Assembly: GCA_964419545.1 (NCBI GenBank)
Contig: CAYQQU010000078.1
Span: 1-23,728, forward strand
DNA length: 23,728 bases
Reading direction: 5' to 3'
DNA from: CAYQQU01 sp964419545
Lineage (GTDB): Bacteria > Bacteroidota > Bacteroidia > Chitinophagales > Saprospiraceae
This document shows positions 7,354 through 19,302 of the stretch, in pieces (position 1 is the stretch's first letter; each line of letters starts with the position of its first letter). The notes below the pieces were generated by a model that had not been told where the DNA came from, made no database searches, and was given only the letters and a program-made list of their open reading frames with translations. The position numbers and the translations under genes are program-made.

Positions 7354-9450
7354 TTAGCGCAGAGTGATCATATCGTGCATGATGTTCAGCGTTTCGGCGA
7401 TGTAAATATCTTTGGAGACCGACTGTATCCAATCGTCGTTGCGGGCTTTTTTCGATTCGTCGGCGTGGATGCTTGGAATGTCCACTTCCAGGTTGCGTAC
7501 GCCTGAGGTCACCACATCGTCGAATAGCTGGTCGAATTCTTCGGACGCCATTTCCTGTTTCGACATATACGACTGATAGCCTTCCAGGTTGAGGTCGAGC
7601 TCGGAGTCTTCGCGTCGGTTTTCGAGGCGGCGCGCTTCTTTGTAGATGCGGTCGAAGACGGCGCTGTTTTCCACCCGGGCTTCGCTGCGTTTTTGCAGCG
7701 CTTCTTTATTGCGGATGCGGTAAACGTTCTGGCTGTATTCCACGGGCGAGATCTCCGTCCATTCCATGGGATAATCCTGTTCGCGTTCCCCGGTTTTGAT
7801 AAAATGGTATTCGTCGGGCAGCACGATATCGGGGGTGACGCCGCGCAGTTGGGTGGAGCCGCCGTTGATGCGGTAGAACTTTTGGGTAGTCAGTTTGATC
7901 TCCCCGAGCGGTTTGATGTCGTCGAAGCCGCGCACGGCCCGGTCGAGGTCGTAGAAGCGCTGTACGGTGCCTTTCCCGTAGGTGCCTTTGCTGCCCACGA
8001 TCAGGGCCCGGCCGTAATCTTGCATGGCTGCGGCGAGGATTTCCGAAGCGGAGGCGCTCATGAGGTTGACCATCACCACCAGTGGCCCGTCGTACTGCAC
8101 TTTCGGGTCTTTATCGGCCATCACCTCGGGGCGTTGTCCGCGCGATTTGACCTGTACGATCGGGCCGCGCTCGATGAACAGGCCGGACATATCGATGACG
8201 TCGCGCAGCGAACCGCCGCCGTTATTGCGCAGGTCGAGGATGATGCCGTCGACTTTTTCTTCTTCGAGTTTGGCGATCTCCTTCTCCACGTCATCCGCGC
8301 AGAAGCGTCCGTCGGGGTTTTCGAAGTCGGCGTAGAAGCGCGGCAGGTAGATGTAGCCGATGCGTTCGCCCTCGCCGGTTCCGTCCAGGATCAGCGATTT
8401 GGCGAAGCTTTCTTCCAGGATGACGACGTCGCGTTCGATGGTAATTTTCTCAACCGTTCCGTCCACCTTTTTTACGGTAAGCGTGACCTCAGTCCCTTTG
8501 GGGCCGCGGATCAGTTGTACGACATCGTCGAGCACCATCCCCTTGATGTCAATGGGTTCTTCCCCTTCCTGGGTGACCTTTTGGATGAGGTCATTTTCTT
8601 TCAGTTTTTTGCCTTTCCAGGCGGGGCCGCCCACGACGATATCGACGACCTTGGTATAGTCGCCGTCGGTTTGCAGGCGGGCGCCGATACCTTCCAGGCG
8701 ACCGGAAAACCGGATGTTGAATTGTTCTTTATCGAAAGGTTGGAGGTAGTCGGAATGCGGGTCAAAGAGGTTGGTGACGCTGTTGAGGTAGTAGCTGAGG
8801 CGGTCGGCGCGTTTGATCTTGCGCAGGCGTTCGTAGTAGCCGTCAAAAACTTCCAGGACGTCTTCGCGGGCTTCCTGTTCGAGTTCTTCGTAGCTCTTTT
8901 TGGCGACTTCCTCGCCGAGTTCTTCCTGGCTCTCCAGCTTGTCGGCCAGGCGGGTCATCACCTGGTATTTGAGATAGCGGCGCCAGTATTCGCGCAGTTC
9001 TTTATCGTTTTTGGCAAACCCCCGCTTGTCTGCGTCTAGCTGAATGGTCTCCTGGCGTTCGAAGTCGAACGGTTCGGCCAGGAGCTCCCGGTAGTAGGAC
9101 TGCGTTTTATCCAGGGCGGCGTTGACGAGTTCCAGGCTCAGGTCGAAAAACTGGTATTCGCCGACCAGCGCCTGGTCGTCGAGCTGGTCGCGGTAAGGTT
9201 CGAGTTGTTTCAGGTCTTCCTGAGTGAGCAGGCGGGAGTCGCCGTCGATGCGTTCGAGATATAGATCGAATAATTCCTCGGAAAACTGATCGTCTACGTC
9301 CTTAGGTTGAAAATGAAGCTGCCCCATAAAACTGAGTATCGTACGCATCAGTACGGCCTCTTTTTGCGGGCTGTCGGTTTGTGGCTGAATCGCCGCCACC
9401 ATGAAGGTCAAAATAACGAACGAAAACAGCAACGGTCCTCGGAATTTCAT
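7354..9450 (-). CDS. prc: Tail-specific C-terminal processing protease (Prc/Tsp, S41)
   Basis: A 698-residue periplasmic serine protease of family S41. It has an N-terminal signal peptide (MKFRGPLLFSFVILTFMVAAI), an N-terminal helical domain, a PDZ domain at about residues 240-330 (GIGARLQ, VVGGPAWKGKKL, ENDLIQKV), the S41 catalytic domain with SASASE (catalytic Ser467 by alignment with E. coli Prc) and GKGT (Lys493), and a C-terminal Tsp-type domain. The length matches the long Prc form rather than the short CtpA form. The known role is trimming or degrading periplasmic proteins by their C termini, including cell-wall hydrolases. It lies about 100 bp upstream of the ABC-F gene on the same strand. 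The 369 bp before it hold its presumed promoter, but I found no convincing TAnnTTTG match there. Confidence 0.93.
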   Translation of the reverse strand: MKFRGPLLFSFVILTFMVAAIQPQTDSPQKEAVLMRTILSFMGQLHFQPKDVDDQFSEELFDLYLERIDGDSRLLTQEDLKQLEPYRDQLDDQALVGEYQFFDLSLELVNAALDKTQSYYRELLAEPFDFERQETIQLDADKRGFAKNDKELREYWRRYLKYQVMTRLADKLESQEELGEEVAKKSYEELEQEAREDVLEVFDGYYERLRKIKRADRLSYYLNSVTNLFDPHSDYLQPFDKEQFNIRFSGRLEGIGARLQTDGDYTKVVDIVVGGPAWKGKKLKENDLIQKVTQEGEEPIDIKGMVLDDVVQLIRGPKGTEVTLTVKKVDGTVEKITIERDVVILEESFAKSLILDGTGEGERIGYIYLPRFYADFENPDGRFCADDVEKEIAKLEEEKVDGIILDLRNNGGGSLRDVIDMSGLFIERGPIVQVKSRGQRPEVMADKDPKVQYDGPLVVMVNLMSASASEILAAAMQDYGRALIVGSKGTYGKGTVQRFYDLDRAVRGFDDIKPLGEIKLTTQKFYRINGGSTQLRGVTPDIVLPDEYHFIKTGEREQDYPMEWTEISPVEYSQNVYRIRNKEALQKRSEARVENSAVFDRIYKEARRLENRREDSELDLNLEGYQSYMSKQEMASEEFDQLFDDVVTSGVRNLEVDIPSIHADESKKARNDDWIQSVSKDIYIAETLNIMHDMITLR

Positions 9451-9819
9451 GCTATCGCTTTTTTGGAAAGAAGAAACTAGTTAGTTCTAAACGGAAAAAT
9501 ACCCGGTTAGTATACCCTTTTTGTTAAAAAATTGTTTGACCAGAATCGTGCCAGACTCACTATTTAACAAAATTCTAAGATAATCCTTTTTGACAAGCCA
9601 CGCAAAAGCGTTGCTCCGAAAAAAGGGGACGCCCCGGTGGTTTGCTCGCCGGGGCGTCCTGCGCCTGGAAAAAAAACAGGCGTTTCAACCCGAATTATTC
9701 ATTGGGTTAATCCATTGCGAAGCCAAATTGGCCGCCATTCTTGCGTTTGCGCAGGCCTGTCGACCGTCATGACGAAGAACCCACGAATGATCCGGGTTAA
9801 ATCTTTGTTTCTGTTGCCC
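9451..9819. other. 369-bp gene-free interval between hppA and prc
   Basis: No credible coding region is seen. The interval holds a strong minus-strand terminator at 9615-9659 and, nearer to prc, AT-rich sequence that must contain the prc promoter. A TATACT box is present on the minus strand around 9511-9516, but no well-spaced partner element is obvious. Confidence 0.6.
9615..9659 (-). terminator. Intrinsic terminator of hppA
   Basis: A perfect 11-bp inverted repeat (GGACGCCCCGG at 9627-9637 and its complement at 9649-9659) with an 11-nt loop. On the minus strand the hairpin is followed by CC and six T residues, the form of a Rho-independent terminator. It lies about 160 nt past the hppA stop. 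The plus-strand side has no T run, so it is directional. Confidence 0.85.
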
Positions 9820-11994
<2,175 letters not shown>

Positions 11995-12513
11995 TGTTTA
12001 ATGTTTTTCGTTAAATGGATAGTTCCTGAATGGCCGGCGGTGAACTGGCTGTCCGATGCATTAGTGACTGTGGCCGCTTTCCCGGAAAAGGCTTGGCACC
12101 GCTGGCTTTTGATCGATGGGCAAAACTAACGCAATTTTATTTTCTGTCCAATTAAATGATAGAATGTTATGGGCTTGACTATGGCGGGCCAGAATGCTCC
12201 AGCCGAGGTTGCCGGGTGCGATTTGACCAAAAAAAGACAAACGCCAGGATATGCAGCGTTGCGGGCTTTTTGCTTTTTAGGCTAAAAAAACTGCCCGGCC
12301 GGCGACAAATGTCATTGTATTTTTCCACCGCAATATTTAATATTTCCGCTAAATCGAACGATCCTATCCGTTGCAGAGCACCTGTTTTGACCTCGCCAGA
12401 GACAGACGAAACCATTTAATCAACGCTTGTACCCCCCCGGGGATCTCATCGGAAAAGAAGCCTTCTGCTACGAGCGCCGCGGCACCTACAAGCCCTAACA
12501 AACAGGTATTACC
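11995..12513. other. 519-bp divergent intergenic region between hppA and the pyruvate-kinase-like gene
   Basis: No supported gene. Short reading frames here have no recognisable content and no signal. The hppA promoter candidate at 12121-12151 lies in it. No equally good promoter was found for the plus-strand gene. The sequence is AT-richer than the flanking genes. Confidence 0.6.
12121..12151 (-). promoter_or_regulatory. Candidate Bacteroidota-type promoter for hppA
   Basis: On the minus strand TAGTTTTG (12121-12128) matches the TAnnTTTG -7 element exactly, and TTG (12149-12151) stands 20 nt upstream as the -33 element, the spacing known for Bacteroidota primary sigma factor. The predicted start would leave a leader of roughly 120 nt before the hppA ATG at 11994. 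Confidence 0.55.
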
Positions 12514-14064
12514 ATGCAAACATACCATGCCATCGAACCCGGCCGCCTCATCCGCAAACTGGAAGAGATCCGGGACTACGTCAACCAGCAGGAAAAAGCT
12601 AAAGCGGAGCTGATCGAAAGGGTGCAGCCCCACTACCGCGAGAGTGCACGCAACTTGTTGCACTACATGGCGCTGCGGGCGTTCGACCTGCGGCCCATCC
12701 AGGAGGAGCTTTCCATGCTGAGCATCTCTTCCCTCGGTCATTCCGAAGGGTATACCCTGACCAACCTCAACAAGATACTGCAGATCCTGCACGTCCTGCA
12801 AGGCGAGCCGCTGGGCGATACGGCTGAAGATTTCAAATCGGATTTTAACTACTATCGCAGCAAACAGAAGCTGCAAGAAAACAGCATGGCCCTGCTGGGC
12901 GACTGCCTGCGCAACAACTGCACCAAGATCATGGTGACCATGGATACGGAGGCGGCCTACAATTACAGCCTGATCAAGCTCCTGATCTCGGCCGGCATGG
13001 ATATCGCCCGCATCAATTCCTCCCACGATACCGAAGAAGAATGGGCCCGGATGATCGATAATATCCGGCAGGCGGAGCGCGAAACGGGAAAAAGCTGCCA
13101 GGTGTACATGGACCTGGCGGGCCCCAAACTGAGAACGGCGGACATCGACGCCGCCCACACTCAATTCGATAAAAAAGGCGGATACCTGCGCCTTCACCAC
13201 GGCGAACACCTGCGCATAGTGAAGGAACTGCCCCGCCCCGGCACTGAGGTGAGCACGATCAGTGAGGCGCCCTGCATTACGGTCTCGCTTCCCGATATTT
13301 TCGACGATGTGTGCGTGGATGAGAGCGTCTTTTTCGACGACGGCAAGATCGGCGGGCAGATCACCGATATCGATCCGGATGGGTTTACCGTGAAGATCAC
13401 CCTGGCCGGAGAACATGGCTCCAAATTGCGGGCGGACAAAGGATTAAATCTGCCCGACACCCGCCTCGGCCTGCCTTCGCTGACGGAAAGCGATTACGCC
13501 AACCTCCCGTTCATGGCCGAAAAAGCCGATATCCTGGGGTATTCTTTCGTGCGGCGGCCGGAAGACGTGGAGGTCTTGCGCCGCAAGCTCGCAGAATTGG
13601 GCCGCTCCGATATCGGGATGATCCTGAAAATCGAAACCAAAGAAGCGTTCGCCAACCTGCCTATGCTGCTGCTGACGGCGATGCAGACCCCCAAGGTGGG
13701 CGTAATGATCGCTCGCGGCGATCTGGCCGTGGAAGTAGGTTTTGAAAGGGCGGCCGAAGTGCAGGAAGAGATCCTCTGGATTTGCGAGTCGGCTCATGTG
13801 CCGGGTATCTGGGCCACCCAGGTGCTCGACAAGCTGGCCAAAAAAGGCATCGCCACGCGGGCGGAGATCACCGACGCCGCCATGTCGGCCCGCGCCGAGT
13901 GCGTGATGCTCAACAAGGGGTCGTACATCGTCAAAGCCGTCGCTACCCTCGACGACATCATCCGCCGGATGGAGACGCATCAATTTAAACGAAAAAGCAA
14001 CTTGCGGCCTCTGGGTGTGGCCAAGCGGTTCCTGGAATCCGGACCGTTGCTGGAGCCGGTGTGA
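12514..14064 (+). CDS. Pyruvate-kinase-like enzyme with extra N-terminal domain
   Basis: A 516-residue protein. Residues 1 to about 120 are a helical N-terminal domain (RESARNLLHYMALRAFDLRP, SSLGHSEGYTL) absent from canonical pyruvate kinase but seen in a bacterial pyruvate-kinase-like subfamily. Residues about 125-500 form the kinase barrel and B domain: ARINSSH with Arg166, Asn168 and His171, LKIET with catalytic Lys372 and Glu374, and IARGDLAVE with Asp403. The usual SGETA after CVML is replaced by NKGSYI, and the C-terminal allosteric domain is missing. Expected reaction: phosphoenolpyruvate plus ADP to pyruvate plus ATP, but activity and regulation may differ from the classical enzyme. 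It ends 17 bp from the convergent gene at 14082. Confidence 0.8.
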   Translation: MQTYHAIEPGRLIRKLEEIRDYVNQQEKAKAELIERVQPHYRESARNLLHYMALRAFDLRPIQEELSMLSISSLGHSEGYTLTNLNKILQILHVLQGEPLGDTAEDFKSDFNYYRSKQKLQENSMALLGDCLRNNCTKIMVTMDTEAAYNYSLIKLLISAGMDIARINSSHDTEEEWARMIDNIRQAERETGKSCQVYMDLAGPKLRTADIDAAHTQFDKKGGYLRLHHGEHLRIVKELPRPGTEVSTISEAPCITVSLPDIFDDVCVDESVFFDDGKIGGQITDIDPDGFTVKITLAGEHGSKLRADKGLNLPDTRLGLPSLTESDYANLPFMAEKADILGYSFVRRPEDVEVLRRKLAELGRSDIGMILKIETKEAFANLPMLLLTAMQTPKVGVMIARGDLAVEVGFERAAEVQEEILWICESAHVPGIWATQVLDKLAKKGIATRAEITDAAMSARAECVMLNKGSYIVKAVATLDDIIRRMETHQFKRKSNLRPLGVAKRFLESGPLLEPV

Positions 14065-14081
14065 ATAGTCCCGTCCGGACG

Positions 14082-14882
14082 TCAGTTACCGTCGCGCCGG
14101 GCCTCCAGAAATGCTTTGCTGCTGCGCCATACCGGGCCGGTTTGCACGTCCTGTAGCTGGAAGCGCACCTGCAGGCCCGTCGCCAGTGTGTATTCCAGGC
14201 GGACAAAGCCGTGTGTTTCGGAGAAGTAGGCGATCAATTCAGTCGCACCGATCGCGGATTCGGCGGTCGCCCGGATGAGGTGGCAGTCTGCCGGGCCGAA
14301 GGAGGTGTCGATCGTTTCCTTCCCCTGTACGGTATAGGTGTAATGCAGGGCCAATTCATTTTCCCAGGTTCCCCAGGCTCCATCGGACCAATGATCGCCG
14401 ATCCGCATCGAATCCCGCCATTGCAAGCCCGGCCGCAGGGGCAGCTGTACGTAAGGAAAAGGGCAGGTTTCCAGCGACCGGAAAAAACCGGAGCGGGGCG
14501 GATGCAACCAGACGTTCCGGTCGTTTTCCACCAAGCCGGTGGCCTGGGCGGAACGCGGGTCCGGCTCCTCAGCGTACAGGATTTCCGTTTGCCGTTTATT
14601 GGTGCGACCGAAGAGGCGGGGCTTGATGACCGTCAGGGAAAGGGCTTGGGCGGCGTTTTCCGTACCCGCGACGGCATTCAGCTCGAAATCCCGAAACCCG
14701 TTTTCAACAAGTTCGAATTCCTGGCCGCCCTTGAATATCGTAAACTCGTACAGGAACTGCCTGCCGGGCGAATAGATGTGGTTGTCGCGATCCACGTTGG
14801 ATCGTTCCACTTTGACGGAAGGATACACTTGAGCGGCGGACCACCCGGGCAGGAGCAGGCATAAGGCTAAGAGTAAGCGCAT
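14082..14882 (-). CDS. Secreted protein of unknown function, hydrogenase-adjacent
   Basis: A 266-residue protein read from the ATG at 14882, which starts a signal peptide (MRLLLALCLLLPGWSAAQ); a longer in-frame start at 14945 would overlap the maturation-protease gene and add 21 residues with no signal character. No family is recognised. The mature part looks beta-rich and contains LQWRDSMRIGDHWSDGAWG and YTYTVQGKETIDTSFGPADC, a pattern seen in Bacteroidota lipid-binding or DUF-type exported proteins in which a DC-x-(I/L)-RA segment follows. It begins 43 bp after the hydrogenase maturation protease stop, on the same strand, so it may be read as the last gene of that operon. Whether it serves the hydrogenase is unknown. 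Confidence 0.65.
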   Translation of the reverse strand: MRLLLALCLLLPGWSAAQVYPSVKVERSNVDRDNHIYSPGRQFLYEFTIFKGGQEFELVENGFRDFELNAVAGTENAAQALSLTVIKPRLFGRTNKRQTEILYAEEPDPRSAQATGLVENDRNVWLHPPRSGFFRSLETCPFPYVQLPLRPGLQWRDSMRIGDHWSDGAWGTWENELALHYTYTVQGKETIDTSFGPADCHLIRATAESAIGATELIAYFSETHGFVRLEYTLATGLQVRFQLQDVQTGPVWRSSKAFLEARRDGN

Positions 14883-14925
14883 GTGTTTTTGACGTTGGTG
14901 TTTCACCGAAAGATACGTCAAGATT

Positions 14926-15414
14926 TTATTGCGCCGGGGCCGCAACGGCGGAAAGTTGCGCCGCCAGTTCTCGGATTTTTTGCAGGAGCGTCGGCATGGC
15001 TGCGGCTACTGGCGGCGACAGGCCGATGTGCATCGGCTGAACGGTAGCGATGGAGACCGCGAGAAGGTGGATTTCCGGCAATTTGCCGAGGATGGACAAA
15101 CCCTCCACCAGGTCTTTGAGGCCGATGTCGTGGGTGCTCATCGCTTTGGGAAATTCAGGTGCAAAGCGGGGGCGCACCAGCCGGATCGAGCCCGGGGGCC
15201 GCTCGTCGAGCGTGGCGTCGATCATGATGACGTGGGGGTAGGATTCGAGGTATTCCATGAGGTGGAAGCCGCCGGTGCCGCCGTCCAGCCCGTCGGCGCC
15301 GGGCGGCAGCCCCTCGGTTTCCAGGCGGCGCGCGCAATGCACGCCTACGCCTTCGTCGCCCATCAGCAGGTTGCCGATGCCGAGGATCAGGATGTCGTTT
15401 TTCTTTCCTTGCAT
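14926..15414 (-). CDS. hyaD: [NiFe] hydrogenase maturation endopeptidase
   Basis: A 162-residue member of the HyaD/HybD/HoxM peptidase family (M52). It removes the C-terminal tail of the large subunit once nickel is in place. The N terminus has the family hallmark GIGNLLMGDEGVGVH. By position relative to HybD, the metal-binding residues are Glu21, Asp66 (VIMIDA) and His95 (STHDIGL). The cognate substrate is two genes upstream and ends in a cleavable 15-residue extension. The gene begins 7 bp after the cytochrome b stop, so it is tightly coupled in the operon. Confidence 0.92.
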   Translation of the reverse strand: MQGKKNDILILGIGNLLMGDEGVGVHCARRLETEGLPPGADGLDGGTGGFHLMEYLESYPHVIMIDATLDERPPGSIRLVRPRFAPEFPKAMSTHDIGLKDLVEGLSILGKLPEIHLLAVSIATVQPMHIGLSPPVAAAMPTLLQKIRELAAQLSAVAAPAQ

Positions 15415-15421
15415 AGCGCGG

Positions 15422-16192
15422 TCAGAGGATCTCCTCTTCTTTTTGCTGCTTTTTCCTTAGGGTCTGGTTAATTTCCTGCTTGTTCTTTTCGATTTCCTCC
15501 TGCACTTCCCGCTGGAAGACTTCATCTTCGATGAATTTCCAGCCGCCGCCCATCGACGAGATCTCGCCGCGGCCTTCCACGTAGTCGTGGTAGAACACGA
15601 GGTAGACGTGTACGATGGTGAAGAGGATAAAGAACCACATGGCGGCGTGGTGGACGTTGCGCAGCGCAAAGTCCCCGCCGAACAACAGGGGCACCCAGGT
15701 GAAGAGGCTGGCGAACCAGTTGCCGCTCATAGCGGCGTAGAGACCGAAGCCCGTGATCACCTGGATCAGGAAAGCGACAAAAGTGAAGAAATAGATGAAT
15801 CCGGCCAGGGCGTTGTGGCCGACCGACATATGCTCCTTGTTTTTCTGCAGCAGGATATCGATGCGCAGTACTTCCCAAAGTTCCCGGAGGAATTTGCGGT
15901 TGGTCGGAATGAAGTTTTTCCAGCTTGCGTATTTGTTGCCGACAAAGCCCCAGTAGATCCGGAAAACGAAGTTGAAAAGGAAAACGTAGGCAGCCACGAA
16001 GTGAATAAAGCGAATGGTGCCGAAGGTGTACTGGAAGGAGGCTTCGTTTTGCGAGAGGAAAGCCGGCGGATCGCCGATGAGGTAGCCGGTGATGCACAAA
16101 ACGACGATGGCCAGTGCGTTGAGCCAGTGGTAGATGCGCACGGGCAGTTCCCAGACGAAAACCCGCCGCAGTTTATGGACCTGATATCTCAT
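15422..16192 (-). CDS. hyaC: Hydrogenase cytochrome b subunit
   Basis: A 256-residue di-heme membrane cytochrome b that takes electrons from the small subunit and passes them to quinone. The ATG at 16192 was chosen because RYQVHKLRRVFVWELPVRIYHWLN is the typical start of this family; an in-frame ATG at 16237 would run back through the palindrome. Four membrane segments carry candidate heme-ligand histidines: His22 in YHWLN, His64 in RFIHF, and those in NVHHAAMWF and VHVYLVFYH. The EGRGEISSMGGGWKF stretch after the last helix is typical. An unusual Lys/Glu/Gln-rich tail of about 30 residues extends into the cytoplasm. Confidence 0.92.
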   Translation of the reverse strand: MRYQVHKLRRVFVWELPVRIYHWLNALAIVVLCITGYLIGDPPAFLSQNEASFQYTFGTIRFIHFVAAYVFLFNFVFRIYWGFVGNKYASWKNFIPTNRKFLRELWEVLRIDILLQKNKEHMSVGHNALAGFIYFFTFVAFLIQVITGFGLYAAMSGNWFASLFTWVPLLFGGDFALRNVHHAAMWFFILFTIVHVYLVFYHDYVEGRGEISSMGGGWKFIEDEVFQREVQEEIEKNKQEINQTLRKKQQKEEEIL

Positions 16193-16228
16193 GATCAAAA
16201 AAATTGACCGGAGGGCGCGCCCTCCGGT
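16193..16228 (-). terminator. Perfect hairpin with T run inside the hydrogenase operon
   Basis: A 22-bp perfect palindrome occupies 16207-16228: 9-bp arms (ACCGGAGGG and its complement) around CGCG. On the minus strand it is followed by CAA and seven T residues, then within a few bases by the cytochrome b start. It has the form of an intrinsic terminator but lies between the large-subunit and cytochrome genes, so it probably attenuates the downstream genes or protects the 3' end of the upstream mRNA. Confidence 0.75.
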
Positions 16229-16243
16229 GGATTGCAAATGGAT

Positions 16244-17962
<1,719 letters not shown>

Positions 17963-17986
17963 GATTGCTTGCTTTAAAGGGTGTCT

Positions 17987-19132
17987 TTAGGAGTCTTTGT
18001 TCTCTTCGTAATCATCCAATTCGCGTTCGGACACTTTGCCTTCGGTGATCACGTCGTCGATCAGCTTTTTCTTGCGCAGGTTGGTGGCCACGGCGTGGGC
18101 GGCGATGCCGGCGCCGGTGACGCCCGCGGCGATCATGCCGATCTTGTCGGCGCTGCTCTCGATGCCGAAGCCGGGGAAGCTGGCCATCTGGCGGTACAGC
18201 GGGCCGTTGTCCCAGAAGTTGTCTTCGCTGCAGCCGAAGCAGCCGTGTCCCGACTGGATGGGATAGCTGACGCCGTTGTTCCACTTGATGATGCCGCAGG
18301 AGTTGTACGTCATCGGCCCTTTGCAGCCTACTTTGTACAAGCAGTACCCTTTTTTGGAATTTTCGTCGTCGAAGCTTTCCACGAAGAGGCCCGCGTCGTA
18401 GTAGGGGCGGCGGTAGCAGCTGTCGTGGACGCGCTTGGAGTAGAATACTTTCGGGCGGCCTACGCGGTCGAGCTCCGGCAGGCGGCCGAAGGTGATGGTG
18501 TGGACGAGCACGCCGGCCATCACTTCGCCGATGGGCGGGCAGCCCGGTACGCGGACGATGGGTTTGCCTTTCACCAACTTGTGGATGGGCGTAGCGCTGG
18601 TGGGGTTGGGCTTGGCGGCCTGTACGCAACCGTTGCTGGCGCAGCTGCCCCAGGCGATGATGGCCCTGGCGCCTTCCGCCGCTTCTTCGAGAATGTTAAG
18701 CGATGATTTACCGCCGATCATACAGTAGACGCCGTCGGCGTCCGTCGGCACCGAGCCTTCTACGCAGAGGATGTATTCGCCGTGGTAGTCGGTCATCGTC
18801 TTGTGCATCGCCGCTTCGGCGGCGTGGCCGGAAGCCGCCATGAGCGTTTCGGTATAGTCGAGCGACAATTTGTCGAGGATAATATCCGCAACGATGGGGT
18901 GGGAGGAGCGAATGAACGATTCGCTGCAGCAAGTGCATTCCTGAAAGTGCAACCAGATCACCGGCACGCGAGGCGTAGCCATGAGGGTTTTTGAAATCTG
19001 AGCGGCCCCCGAAGCTTCGAGGCCCAGATAAGCGGCCATGGTCGTACAGAACTTCATAAAGTCCCGCCGCGAATAGCCCCTTTGCCTCAGCTCCTCGTAA
19101 TAAGAAGGACGCTTAGTGGTAGTGGGAGTCAT
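17987..19132 (-). CDS. hyaA: [NiFe] hydrogenase small subunit, O2-tolerant group 1d type
   Basis: A 381-residue iron-sulfur subunit. The ATG at 19132 was chosen so that the Tat signal SRRDFMK falls at residues 21-27; an in-frame ATG at 19228 would add 32 residues through the intergenic region. The proximal-cluster region reads ECTCCSE (Cys66, Cys68, Cys69), GSCASNGC (Cys164, Cys169) and PGCPP (Cys198). Cys68 and Cys169 are the two extra cysteines found in oxygen-tolerant enzymes such as E. coli Hyd-1 and Ralstonia MBH, which build a [4Fe-3S] cluster. Distal and medial cluster ligands are visible in VHDSCYRR, GYCLYKVGCKG, TYNSCG and HGCFGCSE. A C-terminal membrane anchor lies near residues 328-348 (IGMIAAGVTGAGIAAHAVAT). 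Confidence 0.95.
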   Translation of the reverse strand: MTPTTTKRPSYYEELRQRGYSRRDFMKFCTTMAAYLGLEASGAAQISKTLMATPRVPVIWLHFQECTCCSESFIRSSHPIVADIILDKLSLDYTETLMAASGHAAEAAMHKTMTDYHGEYILCVEGSVPTDADGVYCMIGGKSSLNILEEAAEGARAIIAWGSCASNGCVQAAKPNPTSATPIHKLVKGKPIVRVPGCPPIGEVMAGVLVHTITFGRLPELDRVGRPKVFYSKRVHDSCYRRPYYDAGLFVESFDDENSKKGYCLYKVGCKGPMTYNSCGIIKWNNGVSYPIQSGHGCFGCSEDNFWDNGPLYRQMASFPGFGIESSADKIGMIAAGVTGAGIAAHAVATNLRKKKLIDDVITEGKVSERELDDYEENKDS

Positions 19133-19212
19133 GACATCATTTTTTGCTTGGTTAAAAATTGCCTGGCGGTTGCGATTGCCTGGGGGCTTTGGCTGAGAAT
19201 AATCAATCTGTT

Positions 19213-19230
19213 GGATGACTTTTGTCATCC
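19213..19230. promoter_or_regulatory. 18-bp dyad in the divergent hydrogenase promoter region
   Basis: GGATGAC and GTCATCC are perfect inverted 7-bp arms around a TTTT spacer. The inner part ATGAC-N4-GTCAT has the half-site spacing of CRP/FNR-family operators. It lies 81 bp from the small-subunit start and 73 bp from the 79-residue protein start, so one regulator could control both arms. The regulator itself is not in the window. Confidence 0.45.
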
Positions 19231-19250
19231 TCCCGGCCGGGGCCGGTATC

Positions 19251-19258
19251 TACATTTG
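19251..19258 (+). promoter_or_regulatory. Candidate -7 element for the hyp arm
   Basis: TACATTTG matches TAnnTTTG exactly and stands 44 nt before the ATG at 19303. The nearest TTTG upstream (19221-19224, overlapping the dyad) is 26 nt away, longer than the normal spacing, so a regulator may be needed or the site may be fortuitous. Confidence 0.35.
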
Positions 19259-19302
19259 TTTTATACCAATTATTATTCACCTTTAATAATAAAGCAATCG
19301 CC

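Noticed and set aside
7693..9039. Long open frame opposite prc
   Set aside because: Antisense to a conserved S41 protease. The product has no recognisable motif and a Phe/Asp/Val-rich composition typical of a shadow frame.
12156..12419. Small frames in the hppA/pyruvate-kinase intergenic region
   Set aside because: No recognisable content, and both strands are open by chance.
14072..14081. CGTCCGGACG palindrome between convergent genes as a terminator
   Set aside because: Only ten bases with no loop and no T run on either side.
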